From positions 20,995,309 through 21,059,308 of the forward strand of contig CM060848.1 in assembly GCA_030737835.1 (NCBI GenBank): a DNA stretch of 64,000 nucleotides. Reading direction: 5' to 3'. The DNA is from Acorus gramineus (Eukaryota; Streptophyta; Magnoliopsida; Acorales; Acoraceae). The translations under genes were made by a program, and so were the position numbers. The first letter of the stretch is position 1; every line of letters starts with the position of its first letter. Positions 12,399 to 24,581 of the stretch are shown piece after piece. The notes under the pieces are model-generated. The model ran no database searches. It was not told the origin of the DNA and saw only the letters and a program-made list of their open reading frames with translations.

Positions 12399-15300
12399 TC
12401 ACGTGTCATCAGTGAACACTTTGTATATGAAATCTCGAAAGCGCTTTGAGTACTGCTTTGGATCGACGGCAGATATGGATGTTGGGTCGTATTGGATGGA
12501 CTTGTACGCGTGCTCCAGTTTCTTGCTTATGTCGTAGTCTTGGAGGATGTCTATGATGCCAAAGAACAAAACCACATCACAAAACTCTCCCGTCGGCTCC
12601 CCGATGAGCTGCGATTCACAGTCGCTCCCCCTCATCACCAGCTCGACCCTAGCTGGCATGTTTATACCGAGCCTGATCGATGCCCACCTGAAATCATTTA
12701 CAAAAAAAGTTAGCTGATTCCAGATACTTAACCCGTTCCATAACTCTGATCTAGAAGGAGAATTTCTTCTTCTATAGGAATCTAGATTCCATGGAGAATT
12801 TGGCCTGAGCTGCCCCAAAATGTCAGGATGAATGAAGGACTCCAAACACCATTTAACTGGGTGCTTTAGCAGAAGGAGAATGAGAAGAATTACCAAACTG
12901 GCCCTTAAACTTGGTCACAACCCACATGATTCACTTGACAAGGGATAATTCAATTGTTAGTTGATTGTAAGAGCATCATAGCTTCATAACATAGCTATGA
13001 TATTTGTCTGATGAACATATATTAGCGATGGTTATCTAAAACTTCAGTTTTAGTTACAAATATATAATTATATTGGCCAACAATAATCTAATACAAGGCT
13101 TCAGATTAAGTGAATGACTGATAAAGGTCGTATGAAAATGTAAATCACAAATACTGCCTAATGAGGAATGCTGAAATTCAGTTACCATTGAATCTTACCG
13201 AGTGGGATCAAAGAGAAGATCTACATCAGTTCTAGAGATGCGAGGAGTTGTTTCGCCTGGTTTTTCAGGAACACCTTCGCCTATATAATCCAACATATAG
13301 AATTCTTCATCTCTATAACAACCCTTTTTTTTTAAAAAAAAAAAGGGAAAACAGAAAACATAAAATTGAGTTGTACATTGTCTTACCTTCCATATTCAAC
13401 AGAGAATCCCTGCACATCGACGGTTCTCTAAAATGAACACCCACCAATAGACTATAATCCATAATTCTCTCTTGTTCAAGGAAGTCACAGTCCCGGTCCA
13501 CTTGCCTGCAATAAAATGTATTTTCATCACGTGAAACCATAATAAATAGGAGGCGTTTGTTCATTAGGTGTAAGTCAGGTACAAGATTAAATTTTACCTT
13601 TGAAGCTCCTGAAACCAAGACCTTTGAAGCCGAAATATGAAATTAAGATCAAGGTCCTTAAGAGTAGTGTTTGCGTCAATCTCTTCCTCCGGCTTATCGG
13701 TGATTCGACCATGGGAAGAACCTTTTAAGTCAAACCGTCGATGAATGGTGTATTCAGAGCAGAAAAGGTTTCCCATAATGACAAAACGAACCTGGTTCAT
13801 CACGTGGATAGCGCAATTTAAATCTTTAGAGACAAAGAGACACACAGTTGATCTTTTCATAGAAACTCTTGTACTTAAGAGCAGATATCCAACCTTCTTC
13901 TGAGTAGCTCCGGTTAGCTTCACACAGTGCAGACCAAAGAATTTGGTCACCAAAGTATTTTCAAAGGCTCGGACATGGTTGTAGTAGGCTGGAAGCATCC
14001 GAAGGAGAACCTATATATAAGAATGAATGTCAGTGGAGGTGGACATGGCAAACTTTGAGTTATTTTCCTGCTGTGTGATAAGGAATAATTGGAAAACTCA
14101 CTTTCACTTCCGATTTCTTCATCGTCTTAATCATGTAGCGATCATCATTGGTCAAGTAAAAGAAGCTTCCACTTTTCCCCGGAGATGAAAGCTCCCGGAG
14201 AGCATCGTTCCCACAGATCGATATCATATAATCAGCTGCATCAACCTTGAACAGTTTGCGTAACGTCCTGAATGCATAACATGAGAACTAACAAAAATGA
14301 TTCATATTCCAAGGCACATATTCATCCAAGTTCAAGGACGCTGACCAAATAAGATTGTAAAAAATACGAACACAAAATTAAAGGGCTGACCTGAATACCA
14401 AAGGGCAGTAATCCTTCCATTTGAAGTCACATGACTGGTGTGGGGGAGTGTATTTGGTTCCTTCCGGAGGGAATTTCGTCCACACCTTCTCTTTCGGATC
14501 GAATGCTGATGCTTTCAGATCAAGAGATGTAGCAGGAGCAGGTTTTCCCACTGAATGCCTGAATCAAAAGCTACAATGAATTATGATGAATCAACACAAT
14601 AAGTGACTTTCTACAACAATCTAGTTCTACACGTGGTTCGAGTTTGGAAAAGTTGTGAAGCATGAACTCCTCGGTAAAAAATGCAGAAACCAAATCCAAG
14701 CCCTTACAGTTCCTTTGTTGCCAAGCATCACCATTGTTCAGAATCCAATATAATTGACAACATATAAGTTATCAAAAAGGACATTCACATGCACCAACTA
14801 TAATACTCCATTTTCAATAGTTTGCCTCAGCAATTTAATAATTCATAAGAGGTACTAATGAACCCTTCTCAACCAAATTTTCTAACACACAAAAACCGAA
14901 ATCCGAAACCAAAATCCAAAATTTCAAAACATCCATTTAGAACCGATGATCATCATAAAACTGATTTTATAGAAGCAGAATCAGTTTGACAATTGGTTCC
15001 AAACGGGGCTTAAGAACATAGAATGCATCAAAGAATAGATGCCAATGCATACCATAACTCATTTTCTCAATCAAAAACCTCACTCGACCAACCATTTGAT
15101 TCAAAGCTATAGCTGAAACCAAAAACAAAAAGAGAATCACCTGATGCCAAGCTGTAGGTTGAGCATGAGTTCATAATTCTTATGCCCCTTAGCAATGGTC
15201 TCCCCCTGCCTCTTCATCTCCCTCGTCGGCGTAGGCCACTTCACCAGCGTCTGCGGCTGCCCACCCCCCTCCCCCACCCTGACCACCACCGCGTTCCCAT

Positions 15301-16363
15301 CGACGATATCACACGTGATATCCCCATCAGCCTCCCAAATACAAATCTTATCAAACCCATTAAAATTACTCACATTATGCACCCTCCTCCCACCCGCCCC
15401 GCCCCCTCCATCCACGGACGCCCTCCTCCTCTGCTGCTGCCCCACCACCACCTTCCCCGACCAATTCAGAGTCTTCTGTGACGGCAAAACCGACACCTTT
15501 TCCTCCAAACAACACACCTTGCAATCACTCAAATCCACTGCAAACACCATCTGCGGGTCCCAATCAAGATTGGGTCCCTCCGCTGCCACCGCTCCCCCCA
15601 TCGCCGCCGTCGGATAGTACGTCCCGTTCTGCTCTCTGGGGTCCTTGCTCCACGTCCCGACGTAGAAGCTCCCGTCGGCCCATCGGAACCGCCCGCTCCC
15701 CTTCGGAAGCCCGTCCTCCCAGTCCCCGTCGTATTGGTTCCCGTTCGCCCAAACCATCGTCCCCTTCCCCTGTATCGACCCCTCCCGCCATTGTCCGGAG
15801 TAGTAGTTCCCGTTCCGCCACACGTAGAGCCCGCGCCCGTGTTGGACCCCGCCCGCCCACTCCCCTTCGTAGTGGTCCCCATTCGCGTAACTCTTCTTCC
15901 CCTGCCCGTGCTTCGCGTTCATCGACCAGAACCCACGGTAGGTCTCGCCGGCGGACCCCGTGTAGGTCCCGGAGCCGTCCATGAACCCCGACTTGAAGTC
16001 GCCTTCGTAGGTAGCGCCGGACGGCCAAGAGAACTTCCCCTTCCCCGTCGTCCGGCCGTGGAACCACTCCCCCTCGTACATGCACCCGTCGGTCCAGAGG
16101 TACTTACCGACGCCGTTGGGAACGTCGGCGGCGGACCACTGGCCGGTGTAGAAGTCGCCGTTGGCGAGGAGGCGCTCCTCGTGGTGGAGGTGGTCGGGGG
16201 AGGAAGAGGGAGAGTCGTCGGCGTGGGCGACGGCGATCGGAGAGAAGATGCCGCCGGCTGCGGCGGAGGGGACGGCGACGGTGGTGCCGCGGCGGCGCGT
16301 GGCGGTTACCGACTTGCGGACGGCGAGGTCCCACGGCTTCGCGCGGCCGGGGTCCTTGTACAT
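12399..16363 (-). CDS. Phosphatidylinositol-4-phosphate 5-kinase with MORN repeats
   Basis: Makes PI(4,5)P2 from PI4P at the plasma membrane, a lipid used in trafficking, actin control and tip growth. Exons: 15141-16363, 14391-14558, 14102-14267, 13894-14010, 13598-13791, 13387-13505, 13199-13280, 12399-12687; all junctions are GT-AG and keep frame, giving 785 aa, close to Arabidopsis PIP5K4-6. Residues 67-250 hold eight MORN repeats (YEGEW-type units). The kinase core runs from about 400 to the end: [12 protein letters not shown] then MIKTMKK (509-515, ATP lysine region), DLKGS, MDYSLL (638-643), GIIDILQ (around 734) and the activation loop YSKRFRDF near the C terminus. The catalytic motifs look intact, so it should be active. 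The 408-codon first exon is strongly GC-rich; later exons are not. Family assignment is firm; the exact paralogue is not. Confidence 0.96.
13792..13893 (-). other. 102-bp stop-free phase-0 intron in the kinase gene
   Basis: The intron between exons 4 and 5 of the kinase is exactly 34 codons, begins GTTGG, ends CAG and has no stop in the reading frame. Retention would insert 34 residues between the TQKK and VRFVIMGN segments without breaking the frame. Confidence 0.85.
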
Positions 16364-16365
16364 CG

Positions 16366-16510
16366 TTAGACGACAAAAAGGTGGTCCCTTTCGAGTCTGT
16401 TTGGAGGAAAGAATGGAAACCCAGATGAAAATGTGGGTATGTTAGGATTGTTTGGACCTGCCATGGCGGATCCGAAGAAGGGTCTCGTGAAAACGAGAGG
16501 GATCAGACAT
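16366..16510 (-). promoter_or_regulatory. Two overlapping upstream ORFs of the kinase gene
   Basis: On the minus strand an ATG at 16510 opens a 22-codon ORF ending at 16442. A second ATG at 16464, in a strong context (GCCATGG), opens a 32-codon ORF whose TAA ends two bases before the main ATG at 16363. Neither is in the main frame. If this sequence is in the mature 5'UTR, they could limit initiation or feed reinitiation. The transcription start is not known from sequence. Confidence 0.5.
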
Positions 16511-16551
16511 GATTGATGTTGAAACTTCGAAAAAGAACAGAAACCCAACAA

Positions 16552-19500
16552 ATAAAGACAAGATATTTTCGACTTGGGTTTGAAATGGTGTTTATTTGGT
16601 CTGGTTTGAAGAGACTCGGATTTGATTAATGGAGGAAAAACAAACGTTTGGGATTTTTTGAAATGCTGAAGAAGAAAGAAAAAAAAGTGAAAGAAATGAA
16701 AAAAAAGGAAATAAATGTGCCTCCTTTTTCTCTCTTTTGTTCTGTTTCTGTTTCTGTTTTTTTTTTTTTTTTTTAAGACAAAAATTATTATGTGTTAATA
16801 ATAAATAAATAAAAATATTATTTTTTAATAATTTATTTTAGGTTGTGGACCTGTTTTTTCCGACAATGGCGAGGAAGCCAAACATTTGGAAGGAGAGGAT
16901 AAGTGGAGGGGAGGATTCCCCTGTTTTTGGGGCTAATTTATTTTATTTTTAATTTATATATATATATATATATATGTATATATAGTCATGGAAATGGTAT
17001 CAACTAATCAACATCATCATAATCAGATTTTTAGCTAATCCTGACCGTCCGATACAGGGATTTTCATTTTTTTCCATCCATCTTAACCGTTTGAACGGTT
17101 AGTTTGGATTTCTCTGTCTCAAGCTTTTCAAGGGTTCTTAAAATTTTATATTCAATTTTTTTTTTCAGTTGATGGAGTTGAAATGCTGGTGGTCTGTTCT
17201 GGCTTTATTATTATTTATTATTATTATTAAAATTAATTAATTTTGACTGTCTAAAGACTTTCTAAAATCAGGACACATGAATTGTTTGATTGTTGCCGGA
17301 ATCAAATTGATATGCATAACATCTTAATCAAAATTATTTGAGTGATTTTAATAGCAATTATTTTATGATATTGTTGTTTGGTTGCATTTGATAACATATA
17401 AACCATTCCTGATTTTAAACAGGTTGGATGGGTCAGCATTGGAATTCCATATATGTATTCTTATAAAATATCACACAAAAGGTTTCTAATAAAAAAATTT
17501 AGATTAAAGAAATTCTTTTATCAAAAAGGGGAAATTAATTTCAAATATTTTTTTTTCAATTTTGTTATTTTTTTAGGTCTATAAACTTTTTTAGTATATC
17601 AAAACACCATTATCTAAGTGGTTATCTATTTTTTCACATCCTTTTTGTGTATTAATTTTTATATGTTTAACTTTATATGAGATTTTTCCAATGGCTCTGT
17701 GAACAATATGGCTTACACGTAATCACTTAATTTTTCAGGTTTTTAGGATTTATATAGAAAACATTTAAAAAAAATTGTTTATTTTGTAAAGGATAGAGGT
17801 AAAACTTGTGTAGGACGCGTTCTATATTGCACATTGAGGGGAAAATACCCATTGAGGAGTAAGGGATGCTCTCATGGGTGAGTTTTTGTAAACTTCTCTT
17901 CTACTTTTTAACTTTGCCATTGCATTTTTTTTTTGGATCATTTGGTGGTCGATTAGGGGTTTTTTTAATCCCCTACTGCTTTGGGCATTTGCCTTTGATT
18001 TATCCATTAATGACATATGCCTACATTTCTTAAAAAAAAATAAAAAATAAGAGATTAGCATGGTACATAAGATGCAAAAAAAATGCATGAATTAAATAAC
18101 AATGTAAAATAAAGTCGATAACAATGTACGATGTACACAAAATACATAATAAGATAACAATGTACGATGTACACAAAATACATAATAATGTACAAATGAT
18201 ATACAAGACAAACAATGAGAAAAGTAACTACAAGGATCTTGAAAACAAATACTCGCAAAGTTTGGGTTGTTTTGATAGATTAAAAAAAGTTCAGGACCTA
18301 AAAAAATTAGGGGTTGAAAACTAATACTTCAATTTTTTTTCTTCTTATCCTAGTATTAACCGGATGTTGTCTATGCCAACTTTTTAAAAGTGGTTTAGTC
18401 ATGATGGAATTCTTTAATCCAGATCCAATAGAGGAATTACATGACTTGATGAAAAATTATAAATTAATATTTAATTGAAACATTATTAAAAAAAAGACTT
18501 TTGTTAGAGAAGATATTCTAAGTGGGGTTTCACTCATATATTTATATTGTTAATCAAATTAATTAAAACATTGATACCTTGTTTTGGGGGACAAGTTCCA
18601 GCGCTTCTGATGGATTTGTTTTTAGTTTTTTTAATCTTAATATTTTCATTAAACAAACACTCCCATCATGAGAAAACAATGAACAAAAGATTTTCAGTTG
18701 AAGCTGCTATACTCCTCTTCATGCCTTATTTTGTGGTCCCAAATTTTTAATACAAACAACATATGTTGATGCCGACATCATCAGTAGCCAATCTAGACCG
18801 TCCGATCTTCTCAATCCATCAAAGATCGACGGCCGAGGATAAAGAAGAGCATAAACCAAACACATTTTAATCAAAATATCAATCTTTGCATTTTGATCAA
18901 TGTAAGATCAGGGACCCACCTCAGGGTGGTGAACCTTAGATTTGTCTTATTATATACAAAGGGAAGGTTGTTTGGATGTCCAAATTGATAGTGAAATCTT
19001 TGATATCAACATTCTGTATAAGTTCTTGAATCATTCAAATATATTCATAAATATTTGAATTTAGATATTTCCAGATTGGGGATGGATAGGAATATGTTTT
19101 TCATATAAATGATAATATTGATATAAATAGTAATTTGGATCATCAATTAACAGTGTTATAGATAGCTCAATCTCAGGATTGACGGGATAGAATCCTCTTC
19201 TATCACGCCAATTTCTAGAATATCTTTTGTTTCTTATCTTTGTTATTTGCGTTCTTCACTTTCGTGTATCCCGTTCGACCTAAAGTTATTTAATGAATTT
19301 ACTTTAGGTAGCTTTGGTCTACCAGTTGCAAAAAAAAAAAATGCGAGGATTATTTAAAATTTAAAAACTATGATTAATTTAACGGCATAATTGAATTGAA
19401 AAATATAAGATACAAATATATATAATCTGATGATATATCAGACCATTATTTTTCAGAATATATACCTTGACATTAGCTTTGAATCATTTTGGATATTCTA

Positions 19501-20590
19501 ATTTCATTTTTTTAAAAATAATTTGCAATACATATTCAAAGCGTATGCTAATATTTTCATATAATAGACCGGCTTACATGATCGCTCAAACATTTTAGGC
19601 TGGTTTGATAAGGGGATAAGATGATGAAATAACAAGATAAATGCGAGAATAATTACGAGACGAACAACTTATCCTTTTTGATATAAATATATCATAACAA
19701 AGTGTGGATAATTGTTTCGATTTTGAATTTTTCATATAGAAATGAGAATTTTTGTTCTATTTAAAAGCTAAAATAGTATTTTTATTTTTTTAATCCAGAT
19801 TTCAATAAATGTGAATAAACAAAATTGATAGATTTTTTACACGTGATCTTCAAAATCTTATTTGTCAAACTAGTCCTTGAAGAAAACCATAGAGTCGGTG
19901 GACCCCAATCTCCCAACAACTGCATTGCATTTTTGACCATCCAATGAATCTTGATTAAAGCTTCATTGGAATTCTGAATCACTACCCACTCTCAGACAAC
20001 CAACAGACACCCACTTAAAAGCCCCCAATAGGTTGAGCTATCTATAACACTCTTCAAACCCACAAAAAATAAACATCCTTTATTGTGTGTTTACAACTTA
20101 GAAGTTGGTATTGATTGGATGTCTGTGATTAGGGGTGCTTTAGTTAATGTGTGTTGGAGTGTTAGTGGAAAATAGGGTTGGTGATGATTACATTAGCTTT
20201 GTTTTTAGGTTTTAGGGGGGAAGTTGAAGAGGTTTTGGGCTCCACATCAATGGCCATTGTCTACAATGTGCTTGGCTTTTAGGTCACAGCTCCTTTGCAA
20301 TCTCCTTTTCATGAATAGGGGAGGGGAGGCCCTCCTCCCCTCTGTTGTCGATATCCTGCTAAAATAATGCGCAATGCATGTGTCAATTGAGGGGACAGTA
20401 AGTGCTGAATCCAATTAGTTTTTATCATTTCTAAATGAGTGTTTTACACAAATCAATACTGGTTAGATTAATTTCATTTCGCAATTAAATGAAAGAGTTG
20501 TACTACAATCAATCCTATTGTGTTAGTGTGTTATTCTTATTTTTTAGTTCAACAATAAATAAAAAATATGTGCATTCATGAATTATATTG
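16552..20590. other. Intergenic region upstream of the kinase gene
   Basis: Presumed kinase promoter and 5' flank at the left end. It holds a (TA)n run near 16955-16982, a copy of the AGTATATCAAAACAC dispersed repeat at 17550-17660, a 36-bp unit repeated twice at 18120-18190, and otherwise AT-rich sequence. A G-rich/C-rich hairpin lies just outside the repeats near 20317-20342. No gene recognised. Confidence 0.5.
17550..17660 (+). repeat. Dispersed repeat, copy 1
   Basis: Contains a long T-run, TTTAGGTCTATAAAC, then TTTTTTAGTATATCAAAACAC and a short tail. The same order of blocks occurs at 24955-25115 and 63440-63600, so this is an interspersed repeat family, probably transposon-derived. Confidence 0.6.
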
Positions 20591-20599
20591 ATTCATCTA

Positions 20600-20795
20600 T
20601 CTTCCAAATGAATATATATAACCCACTAATATATAGCTTTTGTTATATTTCGAAGTTAAATATGAGACTAAAAGTAATATTAGTTAGGATATTAAAATCT
20701 TCCAAATGAATATATATAACCCACTAATATATAGCTTTTGTTATATTTCGAAGTTAAATATGAGACTAAAAGTAATATTAGTTAGGATATTAAAA
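20600..20795. repeat. Perfect 98-bp tandem duplication
   Basis: 20600-20697 and 20698-20795 read identical base for base, each starting TCTTCCAAATG and ending GATATTAAAA. The lack of divergence points to a recent event or an assembly artefact. Confidence 0.95.
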
Positions 20796-21025
20796 GGTGC
20801 TCTAAACAAAGCAGTTTTATAATTTCTCTTTTTACACTAATGATGATAGAATGCCACCACATTTGTCTCATTAAATTTGAGTGGAAAAACGAGACTACTT
20901 CATTATCATATCATCACATATTTGAGAAATAGATTTAAAACTGTTTAATTTATTCATATGTTAATTCTTATTAAATTGATTCATAAAAACAAATTCAAAG
21001 AGTAGGAATCCTTTGAAAACAGTAT

Positions 21026-21067
21026 AGACACACACACACACACACGTATTTATGTATGTATGTATGT
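21026..21067. repeat. Compound (AC)n and (GTAT)n microsatellite
   Basis: An AC dinucleotide run is followed directly by GTAT tetranucleotide repeats. Confidence 0.85.
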
Positions 21068-21129
21068 CTAGAAAGAGAGAGAGGTGTCATACACATACAA
21101 TTTGTAGATGATGCTTTATTATTTTTTAT

Positions 21130-21250
21130 TAGGTACCTAGTGGGATTTGAAGCCATAACCTCCTGGTTGTAAATTTTATTATCATGTTAAGCTATCAATC
21201 TAATATTCAATTGATACTTAATGACTCTTACATAAAATTTTGACAACATT
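21130..21250 (-). mobile_element. SINE-like element
   Basis: On the minus strand, GATAGCTTAACATG resembles a tRNA A-box and GGCTTCAAATCCC a B-box at normal spacing, followed by ACTAGGTACC and an A-rich tail. It resembles the plus-strand copy at 38125-38225. Confidence 0.5.
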
Positions 21251-21881
21251 AGACCACATATTAACTAATTAAAAATTATATATCTTATGGTATATCTAAA
21301 TATATCGTGTTCGACTTAAAACCTGATCGATTTATAGGTCTACTTCGTGCCTCGGCACTATGAATGGGTGGACCTTTGGTCCCTCTCTTCCTTAGTTATT
21401 CCCATATTTTCTTCTACTCCATTATTAGGATGAGCTTCCTCTATTTCATTTCCAAATTTTCTGAGCTATGTATAGTGTTTTTCCATTCTTCCTTTTGTTG
21501 GTTTTGCTTTCATATATATTTGTCATCATAAGTGAGCAGTGAGCATTGATGTTGATTTCTTCCATTTTATTAGGTCTGATCAGAAAGCTAGTGATATAGT
21601 GAACTTACACCAATAGATATTGGAGCTACTATACAATTTTTGTTTTAGGTTTCTACTGTTCAAATGAGGTAAATTTTGTGGAATAGAGATTATGGTTAAC
21701 TATTTACTTTTATTATTGTCCCATACATAGAGCGAGCCCTTAACCTAAGTGGGCAAAGTGGCTGACTAAGGATCCTCACCCAGTGACAGCCCCAGATTAT
21801 TTTATTAGGTTTATGGGTAATTACTATGTTTGTGATGATTATTAATTTTGTCCCTCAACAAGCTCATAACTTTAAAACACA

Positions 21882-22077
21882 TTTTTTTTTTTTTTATAGA
21901 AAGGCCCACAAGAGACGGGTACAACAACAAGGCTCAAGGCCCGGTATACACACAACACACACTAAAGCCTACGAGAGGTTATTACATCCCTCGAAGGGAA
22001 TTGCTGGGATCGAACTTTTAACCTCCATGAGGTGGAGGGTGCATCTCGACCAACTTGCTAGACAAGTGACGGTGCAC
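21882..22077 (-). mobile_element. tRNA-derived SINE with target duplication
   Basis: Read on the minus strand it starts near GTGCACCGTCACTTG, has a good A-box (TAGCAAGTTGG) and B-box (GTTCGATCC), a GTACCCGTCTCTTGTGGG body and ends in TTTCTAT plus about 14 A. It is flanked by AACTTTAAAACACAT (21868) and AACTTTAAAATATAT (22078), a target-site duplication. Head, body and poly(A) tail are all present, so this is a full-length or nearly full-length SINE. Confidence 0.85.
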
Positions 22078-22094
22078 AACTTTAAAATATATCT

Positions 22095-22469
22095 TTCTTT
22101 TTTTTAGCAAGGTAGGTATTTTCATTAAGTAAGTGTAATTGGGAGGAGAAGAATAAAAAAATAAATACTATAAAAAGATAGCAAATAAAGAGAAAACACC
22201 AACTCTCCCCCCCCCCCCAAGCGAGGGACTCCAGTGGCTGAGAGGCCACCTAATTCAACACAACCTGATATAACCTATTCCTCCATGACTAAACTATCTC
22301 CCTCGAGCTCGCTCCTGAAAGGTGAGTTCCCTAATCAATGACTAATGGGCCTAAGTGCCATAGGTTCTCGAAGTAGAATCTTTGCGCCTTGAATACCGTC
22401 TCATTCCTGGTGAGCCAGAGATCCCACACACACGCCGGAACCATAGACCAGAGCATGCCACCTTTGCGG
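22095..22469 (-). mobile_element. 5'-truncated LINE, ORF2 C-terminal end
   Basis: On the minus strand the right end encodes the last part of a plant LINE ORF2, with the hallmark block VPACVWDLWLTRNETVF (W-x-x-W-x-x-RN-x-x-F), then a stop and a 3'UTR with a C11 run and a short poly(A) at the left. Its flanks, AACTTTAAAATATATCT at 22078 and AACTTTAAAACACATCT at 22470, are a target duplication shared with the SINE at 21882-22077. Truncated and dead. Confidence 0.8.
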
Positions 22470-23217
22470 AACTTTAAAACACATCTTAATATAAGAGTTG
22501 TGTTACGTATAAACTGTTAGAAATTATTTTCAAGAATTATGAAAAATATGTACCTCAACAAATAATAATTCAATATATTAAAAATCAATAATATAAAAAC
22601 AACAAAATTAAGAGTTAAAAGGATTGGAGTATCCTAATCGAGAGGCACACAAGAGATGTATTATCCTTGAAACAAATATATCTTCTATATACATGGAGTT
22701 TTACTGACATGATTCGTCTCTGAGACATAACTCGACTCGTGAGATTTCGTCGACTCCCCGAGGTGTAATCAAGTGGAGTCCTCAAATCGAATCCTCGTGT
22801 AATTAATGCCCGGAATAGATTGAAGATAGCTAGATTTAGATCTTTTATAAACACAAAAAAAAAAAAAATGAAAGAAATTAGCACAGAAGAACTTGGTGAT
22901 TTTTTTGTTAGTCTCTTTCTTATCTCTCATAATTTTCTGTGTACTTTTTTTTTAAACACCAAATTTGGAAGGTTATTATACCGACCAAAAATGAAACACA
23001 ATTGTAACCGTTAAAAACAATAACTAATAAAATGAATTAATATTTGCATTCATATTTGATAAAAAATGGTAAGTAATAAAATATAAATTAATTCAAATAA
23101 TGACCATGAATGTGTAACTATCAAAACTGATAAGATAATAAAATATTTTAAAATTTGAATCATAATTAGAATATATCCAACGTAAACAAAATTATTTTTT
23201 GATGCGGAATTAAACTT

Positions 23218-23530
23218 GTGTTGACACACGCAACCCTGTTTGCAGCCCAATATGTTATGATAGCGTAGTATGTAAATTAAACTTAGAGCATTGATATACG
23301 CAACCTCGTTTGCAGCCCGATACACTATGATAACGCATTATATACTACATTATTATAGTGTAGCTTCTATCATAGTGCATGACATGAATTTTTTTTTTTC
23401 AACTCAAAAAAAAAAATTATTGTATTTCAGTATATACATCATTTTATATAACAGCATATACTTTAAAAGGAGAGTGTATAATTTTTTTTTAAAAAAAAGT
23501 ATGAACTGCAATTAGGCTTGAGTGTATCTT
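23218..23530. mobile_element. MITE, GATAYAC-end family, with duplicated left end
   Basis: The main copy (about 23291-23530) starts GATATACGCAACC and ends GAGTGTATC, an inverted pair. The interior matches 61009-61281: GCAGCCCGATACACTATGAT, then ATATACTAC, TATAACAGCATATACTTT. The left ~70 bp is also present once more at 23218-23285, an incomplete tandem duplication. Confidence 0.65.
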
Positions 23531-24091
23531 CTTCGGTAATAGTGGGAAAACTCACCTCATCTATCCTCTCAACCCATCCATGGACATTTTGAAACTCATG
23601 GGCCTCTCAGCTATCCCGGCCCATTACCCATCAACATGCAATCTGTAACAAACATTTGGTTCCTTGTTACCAATAAAAATAAAAATAAAAAGAAGAAGAG
23701 TGCTATAATACATAAAAAAAAAATTTCAACCCCAATTCTAGTCCCATATGGATCAATAGAAAATCATTGAAGTATATATATCGATATAAATTTTTCATGT
23801 ATTTTTATAAATGCATCGATATAATTTATTGGAACATATATTTTATTTTTTAATATAAGCATGTACCTCGTATATTATTTAAAAAAAATATAAAACACAT
23901 AAACACTATTGGGGTTGGAAACATAATATTTGTACATAACATTCTTTAAAATCAATGTCATAATATTATAAAATCGTGATCAATCTAAGACTTGAAAAGC
24001 CCATTGTACTCTGATCAAAGCCCAAAGAACTGCAGTGCACATAATAAAATCTTAAATTAGGTTTTATGTTAAAATAATGACATGCGCATTC

Positions 24092-24198
24092 CACGTGGAA
24101 AAAGCATCCTAGCTCATGCAAGCACGTGCTGGCCATGCACAACACGTGCTCTCTCTGCTTCCCTCCCTCACTGATGCACGTTTTCGCTTCTTATATAA
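24092..24198 (+). promoter_or_regulatory. G-box and RY-element cluster with TATA box, no clear gene
   Basis: Three palindromic CACGTG G-boxes lie at 24092, 24123 and 24143, alternating with two CATGCA RY motifs at 24115 and 24134; a TATA box (TTATATAAA) follows at about 24191. Such RY/G arrays are known from ABA-responsive, seed-type promoters. Downstream there is only a 45-codon ORF (24304-24441) and then an hAT insertion, so this may be an orphaned promoter. It lies about 2.2 kb upstream of the bHLH start, so a distal role there is possible but unproven. Confidence 0.45.
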
Positions 24199-24539
24199 AA
24201 AATTTTTGATCAGGATGCTTGTATATCAGTATATACAATACTATATGTCTATATACAATACGATTTGACTGCTATAGGATAACCTAAACTATGTTTATTA
24301 CACATGAAAGCATGGATGGTAAAAAGAGGCCATTTAATCATGGCTGGCTCTTTGGTCACACGATTCTTGGTTGATTTTGTACATTCCAGATTTATTCATT
24401 TGAGATTCCAAAAAAAACAAAAAAATTTAACACTATATTAGATTTTATTTTAAAAAACAGTTTGTGCTCTAAACTGATAAAAATAATCAATTTCAAATTA
24501 GTTACCGTCAGGGGTGGAGCCGCCATGTAGGGACAACCC

Positions 24540-24581
24540 GGGGGGGGGGGGGGTTGTGTACTTGTGTGTGTGTGTGTGTGT
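24540..24581. repeat. G-run and (TG)n microsatellite
   Basis: A run of about 14 G is followed by TTGTGTACTT and a TG repeat. It lies inside the hAT element. Confidence 0.85.

Noticed and set aside
15182..16445. Several long open frames on both strands over the MORN exon
   Set aside because: They are shadows of the GC-rich kinase exon; only the minus-strand frame has MORN repeats and splices into the kinase domain.
17822..18088. 88-codon minus-strand frame
   Set aside because: Phe-rich start from T-runs, no recognisable domain, no splice or promoter context.
20317..20342. G-rich/C-rich hairpin as a microRNA precursor or terminator
   Set aside because: Arms are only about 12 bp and no known plant microRNA sequence is visible.
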